This document shows positions 49,810-57,997 of a DNA stretch of 64,000 bases, one piece after another (within the stretch, counting starts at the first letter, position 1; every line of letters starts with the position of its first letter). The DNA is from Microbacterium sp. CFH 31415 (GTDB lineage Bacteria; Actinomycetota; Actinomycetes; Actinomycetales; Microbacteriaceae), in contig NZ_JAKYXC010000003.1 of the NCBI RefSeq assembly GCF_022538185.1, positions 310,001-374,000 on the forward strand. Direction: 5' to 3'. The notes beneath the pieces are model-generated. The model was not told the origin of the DNA. It made no database searches and saw nothing but the letters and a program-made list of their open reading frames with translations. A program made the position numbers and the translations under genes.

Positions 49810-49940
49810 CGTGAGCTCCCTTCTCCACCTATCAGGTACGCAGGGGGTACACGCTCCAGAGCAGGGATGTCGCGCCGGTGCCCGGTCAATTATGCTGATG
49901 CTGCGTGGATAACCCGCTCGACGCCGCGATTTCGGCCCGA

Positions 49941-49959
49941 GTGGCACGCAGATGGCACG
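49941..49959. repeat. GTGGCACG repeats, right arm
   Basis: GTGGCACG at 49941-49948 and ATGGCACG at 49952-49959, 44-62 bp inside attR. They match the repeats in the left arm, consistent with integrase arm sites at both ends. Confidence 0.65.
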
Positions 49960-50002
49960 AGGATCGCGCCGACGTAGATTCCTGCATGATTCCGCGGGTC
50001 GC

Positions 50003-50023
50003 GACGAGAACTGGGACTTCTAG
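50003..50023 (+). other. Right attachment site (attR)
   Basis: GACGAG-A-ACTGGGACTTCTAG repeats the last 21 bases of nrdF with one change. No coding frame continues into it. The DNA to its right should be the original downstream flank of nrdF. Confidence 0.8.
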
Positions 50024-50071
50024 ACGCTCCGACCATGAGCCGAAACGGCGAGATCGGCTGAACAGAACTGA

Positions 50072-50109
50072 GCCCCTGCGGGCAGCTCGCGAGAGCGGCC
50101 CGCAGGGGC
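50072..50109 (+). terminator. Original nrdF terminator, displaced by the island
   Basis: GCCCCTGCGGGC (50072-50083) pairs exactly with GCCCGCAGGGGC (50098-50109), with an inner GCTC/GAGC. Located 49 bp after attR, where a terminator for nrdF would stand if the island were removed. Confidence 0.8.
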
Positions 50110-50216
50110 CTTGCCCATGTCGTGCCCGCATCTGTTCGTCGCCGCGCGCCGGGCTGCGGGTAACACTTGAACGCGTTGTTGCCGATCAGCCGGCTTATCG
50201 TTCATCTCCTGCATTG

Positions 50217-50234
50217 ATGCCTTCCCCAGGGCAT
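50217..50234 (+). repeat. TCCCCAG-loop hairpin 1
   Basis: Stem ATGCC/GGCAT, loop TTCCCCAG. First of the array between attR and the SDR gene. Confidence 0.6.
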
Positions 50235-50270
50235 GGGCCGTAGGGTGGGATCGACGTTCGCGTTCACCAT

Positions 50271-50287
50271 GGCCGTCCCCAGCGGCC
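50271..50287 (+). repeat. TCCCCAG-loop hairpin 2
   Basis: Stem GGCCG/CGGCC (5 bp), loop TCCCCAG exactly. Confidence 0.75.
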
Positions 50288-50297
50288 GCAAAGGGTT

Positions 50298-50318
50298 CGC
50301 CCTGTCCCCAGCAGGGCG
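50298..50318 (+). repeat. TCCCCAG-loop hairpin 3
   Basis: Stem CGCCCTG/CAGGGCG (7 bp), loop TCCCCAG exactly. Confidence 0.8.
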
Positions 50319-50321
50319 TGA

Positions 50322-50347
50322 GCCGGACCTGTCCCCACAGGCCCGGC
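50322..50347 (+). repeat. TCCCCA-loop hairpin 4
   Basis: Stem GCCGGACCTG/CAGGCCCGGC (9 of 10 pairs, one A-C mismatch), loop TCCCCA. It starts 3 nt after hairpin 3. Confidence 0.75.
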
Positions 50348-50403
50348 GTCGCGATCCGTCCGGTCCCCCTCGGGCCGCTCGGCTGGTTTGCGTTCGGCTC
50401 GAG

Positions 50404-50422
50404 GGGGCTGCTCCCCAGCCCC
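50404..50422 (+). repeat. Degenerate array member
   Basis: GGGGCTG/CAGCCCC stem around CTCCC; the string CTCCCCAG is present but shifted relative to the stem. Further loop-like strings without good stems lie at 50449 (TTCCCCAG), 50481 and 50491 (TCCCCAG). Confidence 0.45.
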
Positions 50423-50531
50423 GAGCGTGCCCGTCGGCTTGGTGATTATTCCCCAGCGTGGTGGCGGGTGCGGGACAAGATCCCCAGATCTCCCCAGTGC
50501 CCCTCACAGCGCCTCCATCGACTACGGTAGC

Positions 50532-50551
50532 TGTCCCCCATTCGGGGGACA
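50532..50551 (+). repeat. Perfect 8-bp hairpin TGTCCCCC/GGGGGACA
   Basis: TGTCCCCC-ATTC-GGGGGACA. Here the CCCC is in the stem, so it differs from the loop family but belongs to the same stretch. The remaining 50552-50762 holds a small CGGGAC/GTCCCG hairpin near 50683 and the SDR leader. Confidence 0.6.
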
Positions 50552-50762
50552 AACTGTGACGCTGAACGTTTCCGCAAGGAATGCGCAAGACGCACCCACC
50601 TGAACGTGATCGTCAGCCGTTCGACTTCGAACGGCCTCCCCGCCTCACCGGGAATGGTGATGGTCGTCGAACTGGATGAGGACGGGACTATCGTCCCGGC
50701 GCCTCGGCACCTCTCGCACTCACTCTGGATGTGTGCACTCCGGGCGCAGAAGGAGGATCGGG

Positions 50763-51515
50763 ATGAACACGAACACGGGCCTCTTCGAAGGCCGCACCGT
50801 CATCGTGACGGGAGCTGGATCTGGCATCGGGCGGGCCACGGCGCAGCGCATCTCCGCAGAGGGCGGTCGCGTGATCGCCGTCGACATGTCCGCGGAGCGA
50901 CTGGAGGCACTGGCGGCCGCTCTGGGATCAGTCGTCGAATGCGTCACCGGCGATCTCTGCGACGACGCCGTCATCGACGCCGTCATGGCGGCGGCCGGCG
51001 ACCGCATCGACGGACTGGCGAACGTCGCTGGCATCATGGACGGCTTCGAGCCCACCGCCGAGATCACCGATGCCACCTGGGATCGGGTGATGGCGGTGAA
51101 TCTCACCGCCATGATGAAGCTGACTCGCGCTGCACTCGGACGGATGCTGCGTACCGGGGCCGGATCGATCGTCAACGTCGGCTCGGAGGCAGGTCAGCGA
51201 GGCTCCGCTGCGGGCACCCCGTACACGACCTCCAAGCACGCGGTGAACGGCTTCACTCTGAGCACCGCCTTCTTCTACACGCCGAAAGGCATCCGCTGCA
51301 ATGCGGTCGCTCCCGGACCGGTCGCCACGAACATCGAGGCTCCTTTCCGCTCCGAGTGGGCCGGGCAGCGTCTCGGCCCGTTCTTCCAGACCAACCTCCC
51401 GCCCGTAGCGCAACCTGACCAGCTCGCCGCTGCGATCACATGGCTTCTCAGCGACGATGCCTCGAACGTGTCCGGTGCGATCCTCGCGGTAGACGGCGGC
51501 TGGGCGGCGGTCTGA
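50763..51515 (+). CDS. Short-chain dehydrogenase/reductase (SDR)
   Basis: A 250-residue classical SDR. The cofactor loop is VIVTGAGSGIGRATAQRI; AVDMS at the second strand suggests NAD. The NAG-type motif is LANVAGIMD, and the catalytic triad is Ser in NVGSEAG, then TPYTTSKHAV (Y-x3-K). The C terminus NVSGAILAVDGGWA is typical. The ATG follows AAGGAGG. It lies between two blocks of TCCCCAG-loop hairpins; substrate unknown. Confidence 0.92.
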   Translation: MNTNTGLFEGRTVIVTGAGSGIGRATAQRISAEGGRVIAVDMSAERLEALAAALGSVVECVTGDLCDDAVIDAVMAAAGDRIDGLANVAGIMDGFEPTAEITDATWDRVMAVNLTAMMKLTRAALGRMLRTGAGSIVNVGSEAGQRGSAAGTPYTTSKHAVNGFTLSTAFFYTPKGIRCNAVAPGPVATNIEAPFRSEWAGQRLGPFFQTNLPPVAQPDQLAAAITWLLSDDASNVSGAILAVDGGWAAV

Positions 51516-51583
51516 GCGTCCACGCTTGACCGAGCACGAGGACCTTGTGCCCGTTCGCGCGCCGACGTCACCTCCCATCGTGC

Positions 51584-51730
51584 AGAAGTTCCACCCAGGA
51601 GATCGCCGACGCCATCGCAGACGAGTTGATGGCTCACGGGCTCGACGTCGTCTGCGCGTCCGCAGCGGACGACGCCGATGCCGCCGATTTCGACGCGGTG
51701 GTGATCGGCAGCGCGGTCTACGTGGGCTCG
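51584..51730 (+). pseudogene. Flavodoxin-domain protein, internal fragment
   Basis: About 49 residues reading STQEIADAIADELMAHGLDV, then DFDAVVIGSAVYVG, the phosphate loop region and second FMN strand of flavodoxin-domain (HemG-like) proteins. The first strand (V-L-x-Y-x-S) and everything after SAVYVG are missing. The stop-free frame continues only into non-homologous repeat DNA. Confidence 0.7.
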
Positions 51731-51829
51731 AGGGGGGTCAGCCGCCGTGGACTCACAGGCGCGACACGCCACGTGAACACCCCCGGTGATACGTCCCGAC
51801 GACGGGTGCAGAGCGATAATGTCAGGGAC

Positions 51830-51850
51830 GCGGATGTCCCCAGCATCCGC
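51830..51850 (+). repeat. TCCCCAG-loop hairpin 5
   Basis: Stem GCGGATG/CATCCGC (7 bp), loop TCCCCAG exactly. Confidence 0.8.
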
Positions 51851-51852
51851 TG

Positions 51853-51879
51853 GACGACGGGTGTCCCCACACCCACGTC
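51853..51879 (+). repeat. TCCCCA-loop hairpin 6
   Basis: Inner stem GGGTG/CACCC, outer GACG/CGTC separated by a small internal loop; loop TCCCCA. Confidence 0.75.
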
Positions 51880-51932
51880 TTTACATCGCCGGGGCTCGTG
51901 GCCTTGGGTGCACGAACCGATACTCGCGATGG

Positions 51933-51967
51933 CCGGGCTTCGGGTGTCCCCAGCACCCGAAGCCCGG
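51933..51967 (+). repeat. TCCCCAG-loop hairpin 7, 14-bp stem
   Basis: Perfect 14-bp stem CCGGGCTTCGGGTG/CACCCGAAGCCCGG around TCCCCAG. The longest of the set. No gene is recognised in 51731-52141. Confidence 0.85.
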
Positions 51968-52141
51968 TTGCGTGTCGGCGACCGGGCCATCGATGCTGAG
52001 CGGATGCCGCGCCCGGCCTGCGCCGGCGGATCATCCTGACCGGGTGAGGCCCGCCGCGTCGGCGCTTCCCTACAGTGGGCACCACACCGTCCGGCGTGGC
52101 CCCCGCCGACGCCCTGGGGGACGGCGAATGGAGACGCGCCC

Positions 52142-52819
52142 ATGAGCAGCGACAGCACACCTCCGATCACCAAGCCGTCGGCCGCTGTGCCGGCGAGCCC
52201 ACCGCCGTCCGCCGGCGTGACCAGCCGGACGCTCATGTGGTTCGGTCTCGCGATCGTCGTGCTGGCCTTCTTCGCCGCGTTCCTCGGCTCGTGGCTGGCA
52301 CGGTCCGTCGACACGGCCGATCAGGCGCCGGCAGCGGCATCCACTCCCGAACCTTCCGCCACACCCGACGAGACGCCGACGGTCGAGGACTACGAGGCCG
52401 CACTCGAGGACATCCTCCCGGCGGGGTCCGCGGTGCGCGCCGGAACCGGCGCGCCCGAGTCGGGCAAGGGCAGCGAGGGCGACGTTTACATCGACATCGC
52501 CACCGCCGACGTCTACCTGTTCGAAGACGACTGGACGCACGTCGGCAACATCCGCGAGTCGGCTGCCGCGAATCTCACCGGCGCGACGGGCGCGACCGGA
52601 GCCACGGGCGCACAGGGCCAGCAGGGCGAACAGGGCGAAGAAGGGGAGCAGGGTGAGGCGGGGGCGCCCGGCACGCAGGTGACCCTCGGCTCGGGGGAGC
52701 CCGTCGACTCGGCATGCGAGAGCGACGACATCTTCATCGATACGACGACGCCGATGTTCTACCAGTGCAGCGACGGCGCGTGGGTCGCGTTCTCGCCGCC
52801 GCCGGCGACCGAGGAGTGA
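52142..52819 (+). CDS. Membrane-anchored collagen-like protein
   Basis: A 225-residue protein of unknown role. Order: Pro/Ser-rich cytoplasmic head (1-29), one transmembrane helix (about 30-53), a Pro/Thr-rich acidic linker, a small domain (100-145, GSEGDVYIDIATADVYLFEDDWTHVG), eleven Gly-X-Y triplets (147-179: GAT, GAT, GAT, GAQ, GQQ and so on), then a second domain resembling the first (DDIFIDTTTPMFYQCSDGAWVAF) with Cys192 and Cys209. The helix without a cleavage site suggests a surface-exposed, possibly trimeric protein. Confidence 0.83.
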   Translation: MSSDSTPPITKPSAAVPASPPPSAGVTSRTLMWFGLAIVVLAFFAAFLGSWLARSVDTADQAPAAASTPEPSATPDETPTVEDYEAALEDILPAGSAVRAGTGAPESGKGSEGDVYIDIATADVYLFEDDWTHVGNIRESAAANLTGATGATGATGAQGQQGEQGEEGEQGEAGAPGTQVTLGSGEPVDSACESDDIFIDTTTPMFYQCSDGAWVAFSPPPATEE

Positions 52820-52838
52820 CCCGTCGACCAGAGGAGAG

Positions 52839-53948
52839 TCAGCGCCGCGTCGAGGCGGTCAGCGTGAACTTCGCGTTGCGCGCGATCTGACGCGTCGGTC
52901 CGACGAGCCGCTCGAGCGCGGGTCGGTACTGCAGCGCGGAGTTCCACACCGTCCACAGCTCGCCGCCCGGCTGAAGAACCCGCGCGGCGTCGGCGAACAT
53001 GCGCGGCGCCACACCGTCGTTCACCGCTGCTCCCACATGGAAGGGCGGATTGAGCGCGATGAACGAGGCCGTGGCGTCGCCCTGCGAGCGCAGCATGTCG
53101 TCCCGCACGACCTCGACGCGATCGCCGACGCCATTCGCCTCGGCGGTGGCACGCGCAGACGCGACGGCTGTCGCCGACTGATCGCACGCGATGACGTGAA
53201 GCTCGGGATGCCGCAGCGCGAGGGTCGTCGCCACGACACCCGTCCCGCACGCGAGGTCGATCACGGAGCCCGCCGGCGCGCCCCGCTCAGGCAGGTGCTC
53301 CCGCAGCAGCCGGGTGCCGATGTCGATCGACGTGCCGGCGAACGCGCCGCCGAAGGCGCACACGGCGAGGTCGCCGTGCGTCTCGATGCGAGGCTCCGGC
53401 TCGCGCCCGTCATGGGGGCCGCGCGCGATCAGCACGCGTGACTTCTGCCGGGCGTGGCTCACATCGACACGCGAGAAGTGCTCGCGCAGCACGTCGTTCA
53501 TCGCGGGCGTCATGTGCTTGATCCGGCCGCCGGCGTACACGACCACGTCGGCGCCGGCGTGCGCGGCGATCAGCCCGGACAGGTCGCGCAGCGCGTCGAG
53601 CGACCGGGGGAGCCTCAGGAGCACCACTCGCGCGCCCGCGACGAGGTCGGCGCAGAGGGGCTGCGACGCGAACGTTCCGTCCAGGCCGAACCGCTCGGCG
53701 TTCGCCGCGAGCGCCTGTTCACCGGTGAGCGCGTCCTGATGCACACGGATGCCGCGCGCGCCCTCGCTCGCCGCGCCAAGTGCGAGCGCGCCGTAGCCGT
53801 CGCCGATGACCACGACGGCACCGTCGCCGGCGTCGCGCCGCGCGTCGGCGGACTCATCGAGGATCAGCCGGTCCGCGGCATCCGCGGCCGGCAGATCGGG
53901 ACCTTCGAGGTCGGGCCAGCGTCGCAGCGCGGCGGGGGAGTACTCCAC
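52839..53948 (-). CDS. RsmC/RlmG-like methyltransferase
   Basis: A 369-residue protein with two tandem methyltransferase-like domains, as in the rRNA guanine-N2 methyltransferases. The N-terminal half is a degenerate copy; the C-terminal half has VIDLACGTGVVATTLALRHPE (motif I) and the catalytic FIALNPPFHVG (NPPF). Likely modifies 16S or 23S rRNA. It is convergent with the collagen-like gene. Confidence 0.85.
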   Translation of the reverse strand: MEYSPAALRRWPDLEGPDLPAADAADRLILDESADARRDAGDGAVVVIGDGYGALALGAASEGARGIRVHQDALTGEQALAANAERFGLDGTFASQPLCADLVAGARVVLLRLPRSLDALRDLSGLIAAHAGADVVVYAGGRIKHMTPAMNDVLREHFSRVDVSHARQKSRVLIARGPHDGREPEPRIETHGDLAVCAFGGAFAGTSIDIGTRLLREHLPERGAPAGSVIDLACGTGVVATTLALRHPELHVIACDQSATAVASARATAEANGVGDRVEVVRDDMLRSQGDATASFIALNPPFHVGAAVNDGVAPRMFADAARVLQPGGELWTVWNSALQYRPALERLVGPTRQIARNAKFTLTASTRR

Positions 53949-54059
53949 CGTCCCACGCTAGCGCCGTCGGCCGCGCACCGTCCGCCGTGCGTGAAGGGCC
54001 GCGGCGGGCCCGGCCTCTCGGCGAACCTAAGCTGGAAGCATCCCACCCGAAGGAGACCT

Positions 54060-54524
54060 GTGTTCCGCACGCCCTTGAACCTCTTCCGTGTGCTCGCCGT
54101 CGCGGAGGCCATCTCGTGGACGCTGCTGATCGTCGGGCTGATCCTCCGCGCCACGAGCGATTTCGCGATCGGAGTCACGGTGGGCGGCGCGATCCACGGC
54201 TTCGTGTTCCTGTCCTACGGCGCCACGGCGATCCTGGTCGCCCTGAACCAGCGCTGGGGCGTGTGGCCGACGGTCGTCGCGGTCGTGAGCGCCGTGATCC
54301 CGTACGCGACGATCCCGACCGAGCTGTGGCTGCACCGCTCGGGTCGCCTGGCCGGCGCATGGCGGCTCACCGCCACGGATGATCCGCGGGATGCCGCGTG
54401 GCACGACCGCCTGATGCGCTGGTTCCTGGGCCGCGCGTGGCTGCTCGTGGCGCTGATCGCTGCGGCCGTCGTCGTCCTCTATGCGACGCTGCTCGTGATC
54501 GGCCCTCCCGGCGGCCGCCACTGA
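54060..54524 (+). CDS. DUF3817 family integral membrane protein
   Basis: A 154-residue protein with about four helices: VLAVAEAISWTLLIVGLIL, the GGAIHGFVFLSYGATAILV motif of the family, then VVAVVSAVIPYATIPTELWLHR and a last helix LLVALIAAAVVVLYATLLVIG. GTG start after GAAGGAGACCT. Function unknown. Confidence 0.85.
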   Translation: MFRTPLNLFRVLAVAEAISWTLLIVGLILRATSDFAIGVTVGGAIHGFVFLSYGATAILVALNQRWGVWPTVVAVVSAVIPYATIPTELWLHRSGRLAGAWRLTATDDPRDAAWHDRLMRWFLGRAWLLVALIAAAVVVLYATLLVIGPPGGRH

Positions 54525-54539
54525 CGCCCATCCGTGCGC

Positions 54540-57470
54540 TCACCAGCCTGTCGTGAGCACCCGGTCGAGCGCCGCGACCACGGCGTCTGCGCTCTCGCGT
54601 GAGAAGCACATCGGCGGCTTGAGCTTCAGGATGTTCTGGTGGTCGCCCGTCGGCTGGGCGATCACGCCGAGCTCGCGCAGCCGGGCGCAGATCGCGGCGG
54701 TCTCGGCCGTCGCGGGCTCCCACGTGGCCCGGTCGCGCACGAACTCCGGGCCGAGGTAGAAGCCCGAGCCGTGGACGGCGGCGAGGAGCGGATGCCGCTG
54801 CCCGAGCTCTTCGAGTCGTGCCTTGAGGTACCCGCCGACTTCGCGCGCGTTCTCCTGCAGTCGCTCGTCGCGAATGATGTCGAGCACCGCGAGCCCGACC
54901 GCGCTCGACACCGGACTGCCGCCCGCCGACGAGAAGAAGTAGCCGCCCTCGCGGTAGCGCTCGGCGATCTCGCGGGTGGTGACGACGGCGCCGAGCGGAT
55001 GCCCGCTCCCCATCGCCTTGGCGACGGTCACGATGTCGGGCACCACGCCCTGCTGCTCGAAGCCCCAGAACCAGGTGCCCATACGTCCGTAGCCCACTTG
55101 AACCTCGTCGGCGATCGCGAGCCCGCCGTGCGCCCGCACCGCTGCGTAGACGGCGTCGAGGTAGCCGTCGGGAAGCGCGACGCCGCCGGCGTTGCCGAAG
55201 ATCGGCTCGGCGATGAACGCGCCGACCGGGGTGCCCTCGGCTGCGAGCCGCTCAACCTCGGCGACGGCGCCGTCCGCGTACCGCGCCGGCGAGGCACCGC
55301 GGTGGCCGTAGGGCGCCGGCACGGTGTGCACCCACTCCGGGCGGGTCTCGAGCGCGGCGGGGTTGTCGGCGACCGACGTCGACACCGCATCCGACAGATA
55401 GGTCCACCCGTGGTACGCCTCGCGCACTGCCAGCACGTCGCGTCGCCCCGACCACGCCTGCCCCAGACGCAGCGCGAGATCGACGGCCTCGGACCCGCTG
55501 TTCACGAGGAAGACGGTGTCGAGCGGCTCGGGCAGCAGCGCCGCCAGCCGCTCCGAGAACTCGACCACGGCGGGGTAGTGGAACCGCGAGTTCGTGTTCA
55601 GCAGCCGCCACTGCGAGGCGACGGCATCGACGAGTCTCGGGTGCGCGTGCCCGACCGACGTGACGTTGTTGAGCGTGTCGAGGTAGACGCGGCCGTCGGC
55701 GTCGACGAGGTGCTCGCGCCAGCCGCGCACCATCACGGGCGGGTCGTCGAAATAGTGCTCCTGCACGTCGGCGAAGACGGCGTCGCGGCGAGCGAGCAGC
55801 GCGGCCGCATCGGCGGCGCCGGAAGAAGAAGATGCGGGATGCCCCGGCACGAGCGGGCTCGGATCGGCGACCACCGCCCGCCAGGCGCCGGCGAGGCCGC
55901 GAGGCGCGAAGCGCGGTGCGTCGGCGCCGACGCCGGCGCGCACGATCTGCACCCACAGCGTCTCGTCCGCCTCGCCGAGCAGGTCGCCGGCCTCGACGGC
56001 GGTGCCGTCGGCGAGCGCGGTGCGCATGCCGTCCAGCCGGAGGGTCCAGTCGCCGGTGCCGACGAGCACGCCGGTCGACGTCAGTGCGACGACGCCGGCC
56101 CAGGGCGCCGCGAGCGGCTGCCGGTCGGCGAACCGCAGCTCGACGCCGAGTGCGACGTTGTGCGGCTCATCGGGATCGAGGGGCCGGGAGCGGGTGAGCC
56201 GGGCCTCGCCGAACCTCGCCGCGACGACGCGGGCATGGCCGAGGCATCCGCTCATCACGTCGTGCTCGGCGGATGCCGTCAGCCAGCGCCCCTCGTGCAG
56301 GTGAGGGCTCGTCGGCGACAGGTCGGCCACGACGACGTCGTCGGCGGTCAGCCACGGCAGGAGCGGCTGCGCCGGCGGGAGCACAGGCTCGGGGGCGGCC
56401 TGCCCGAGCGCCTGCAGGACGAGGGCGCTCGCGACGTCGAGCGGCACCGACGTCGCCGCGTCGAAGATCGCACGCTCGTGCAGGAGGTTTCCGGCCGCGT
56501 AGGCGTTGGCGGGGTCGGTCGCGAGCACGTGATGGGCACTCGCGACGAGCGTCGCCGCGCGCACGACGACCAGTGGCCACAGCGCACGGAGTTCCTGCGG
56601 GCTGAGCGGCCGGACGTGGTGGTAGGCCGTCACCGTGCGCATCGCGGCGGGGAGGTCGACGCCGTCGTGATGGAGCAGCGACGAGACGGTGATGGCCAGC
56701 TCGCCGACGGCCCAGGTGCGGTTGAGGTCGCCCAGGTCGATCACGCCGTCGGGCAGGCCGGTGACGCGGTCGGCGGTCACCACGTTGTCGTCGGTGAGGT
56801 CGCCGTGAATGAACTGCACCGGCAGTTCCGCTGCGACGGCATCGACCTCGGCCCACGCCGCAGCGGAGGCTTCCGCGAGCCGTTCGCGGAGCGCGGCGTC
56901 GCCGACGAACGGCAGCAGCTCGGCGAGCGCGCCCGGCGCCTGTCGGAGGTCCCACTGGTGACTGCGCTCCGCGGCGGGGGCGTCGAGGTCTTCCAGGGCG
57001 AGGGCGACGCGCGCGGCCAACGTGCCCAGTGCGGCGACGGCCGCGCGCGAGAGATGGCCGGTGAGGGTCGCGCCCTCGAGGAACTCGAGCACGCGCGCCT
57101 GCATCTCGACGCCGCCGACCGTCACAGGCCGGACCGTCGCCCCGCCCGCGACGAGCGCACGGGGGGCGCGGCATCCTGCCCGCTCCGCGATGCGCAAAGC
57201 AGCCGCCGACTGCGCCTCCAGCTCGACCGCGGTCACGCTGGGATTCGCGATCTTCAGCAGCAGCGGGGGCGCATCGACGCGCTCGAGAAGGAAGTTGCGA
57301 TCCTGGTGGCTGCCCAATGCGCGCGCAGACGCCTCGATGTCCCAGACGTCGCGCGCCAGCCGCGCGGCGAGCGCGTCGGAGATGTCGGGCGGAGCGGGCT
57401 GGGTCAGGGTGCCCGGGCTGTGGTCGGGGCCTGGTCTCTTGTCAGGGCTCGCGCTCGGGTCGGCGCTCAT
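54540..57470 (-). CDS. Fusion of phosphotransferase and class III aminotransferase
   Basis: A 976-residue multidomain enzyme. Residues about 30-320: APH-like kinase fold with [10 protein letters not shown] and [17 protein letters not shown]. About 330-530: a middle domain with peptidase M23-like strands. About 545-976: class III PLP aminotransferase, with [36 protein letters not shown] and the PLP lysine in [16 protein letters not shown]. Such fusions are known and related to ethanolamine-phosphate phospho-lyases, so a kinase followed by a lyase or transaminase on an amino alcohol is plausible. ATG after GAGGAG. Confidence 0.85.
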   Translation of the reverse strand: MSADPSASPDKRPGPDHSPGTLTQPAPPDISDALAARLARDVWDIEASARALGSHQDRNFLLERVDAPPLLLKIANPSVTAVELEAQSAAALRIAERAGCRAPRALVAGGATVRPVTVGGVEMQARVLEFLEGATLTGHLSRAAVAALGTLAARVALALEDLDAPAAERSHQWDLRQAPGALAELLPFVGDAALRERLAEASAAAWAEVDAVAAELPVQFIHGDLTDDNVVTADRVTGLPDGVIDLGDLNRTWAVGELAITVSSLLHHDGVDLPAAMRTVTAYHHVRPLSPQELRALWPLVVVRAATLVASAHHVLATDPANAYAAGNLLHERAIFDAATSVPLDVASALVLQALGQAAPEPVLPPAQPLLPWLTADDVVVADLSPTSPHLHEGRWLTASAEHDVMSGCLGHARVVAARFGEARLTRSRPLDPDEPHNVALGVELRFADRQPLAAPWAGVVALTSTGVLVGTGDWTLRLDGMRTALADGTAVEAGDLLGEADETLWVQIVRAGVGADAPRFAPRGLAGAWRAVVADPSPLVPGHPASSSSGAADAAALLARRDAVFADVQEHYFDDPPVMVRGWREHLVDADGRVYLDTLNNVTSVGHAHPRLVDAVASQWRLLNTNSRFHYPAVVEFSERLAALLPEPLDTVFLVNSGSEAVDLALRLGQAWSGRRDVLAVREAYHGWTYLSDAVSTSVADNPAALETRPEWVHTVPAPYGHRGASPARYADGAVAEVERLAAEGTPVGAFIAEPIFGNAGGVALPDGYLDAVYAAVRAHGGLAIADEVQVGYGRMGTWFWGFEQQGVVPDIVTVAKAMGSGHPLGAVVTTREIAERYREGGYFFSSAGGSPVSSAVGLAVLDIIRDERLQENAREVGGYLKARLEELGQRHPLLAAVHGSGFYLGPEFVRDRATWEPATAETAAICARLRELGVIAQPTGDHQNILKLKPPMCFSRESADAVVAALDRVLTTGW

Positions 57471-57533
57471 CTCGTGCTCCTCGCTGGGATCTGGCACGAG
57501 GCTACCCGTGGAGCGCGAGCCGTGACGAGCAGA

Positions 57534-57905
57534 TCAGGAGCGGCTCGGCAGCTGCTGCAGCGTCCAGGCGTTGCCATCGGGGTCGGCGAACGTCACGAAC
57601 CTGCCCCACGCCTGCTCGTCCACGCCCTGCGCGTCGACACCCCGTTCGCGGAGGTGTGCGAGCGCCTCGTCGGCGTCGGGCACGACCACCTGGATCGTGT
57701 CTTGCTGACCGGGCTGAAGTGTGCCGCCCAGGCCGGTGCCGAACGCGATCGAGCACGCCGAGCCCGGCGGCGTCAGCTGCACGAACCGCAGCCCTTCGAA
57801 AGGGGTCTGGTCGTGATCGAGGTGGAACCCGATGCCGACATAGAAGTCGCGGGCCCGGTCGACGTCGGAGACGGGCACGTGGATGAGTTCGATCTTCCAG
57901 TCCAT
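57534..57905 (-). CDS. VOC-family (glyoxalase-fold) protein
   Basis: A 123-residue single-domain protein: IELIHVPVSDVDRARDFYVG, FVQLTPPGSACSIAFG, VVVPDADEALAHLRERGV and FVTFADPDGNAWTLQQL. Could be a lyase, dioxygenase or binding protein; a metal site is not certain. Lies 36 nt upstream of the aminotransferase fusion stop-to-start gap, same strand. Confidence 0.84.
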   Translation of the reverse strand: MDWKIELIHVPVSDVDRARDFYVGIGFHLDHDQTPFEGLRFVQLTPPGSACSIAFGTGLGGTLQPGQQDTIQVVVPDADEALAHLRERGVDAQGVDEQAWGRFVTFADPDGNAWTLQQLPSRS

Positions 57906-57997
57906 GCTGGATCCTCTCTCTCCGCCGGAAGGCGCGGCGCCCGCCGACTGCCCTCACGCTACGCCCGGGTTCGGACACGCCCGCGGCGCCCGCGGCG

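Noticed and set aside
50233..50445. 70-residue open frame in the hairpin region
   Set aside because: It reads through the hairpin array, has no ribosome site and shows only Arg/Pro/Ala composition.
50217..51967. TCCCCAG hairpins as ordinary terminators
   Set aside because: Several follow no gene, have no T run, and lie in groups a few nt apart; a common loop is not expected of terminators. Hairpin 7 or the TGTCCCCC hairpin alone could still terminate.
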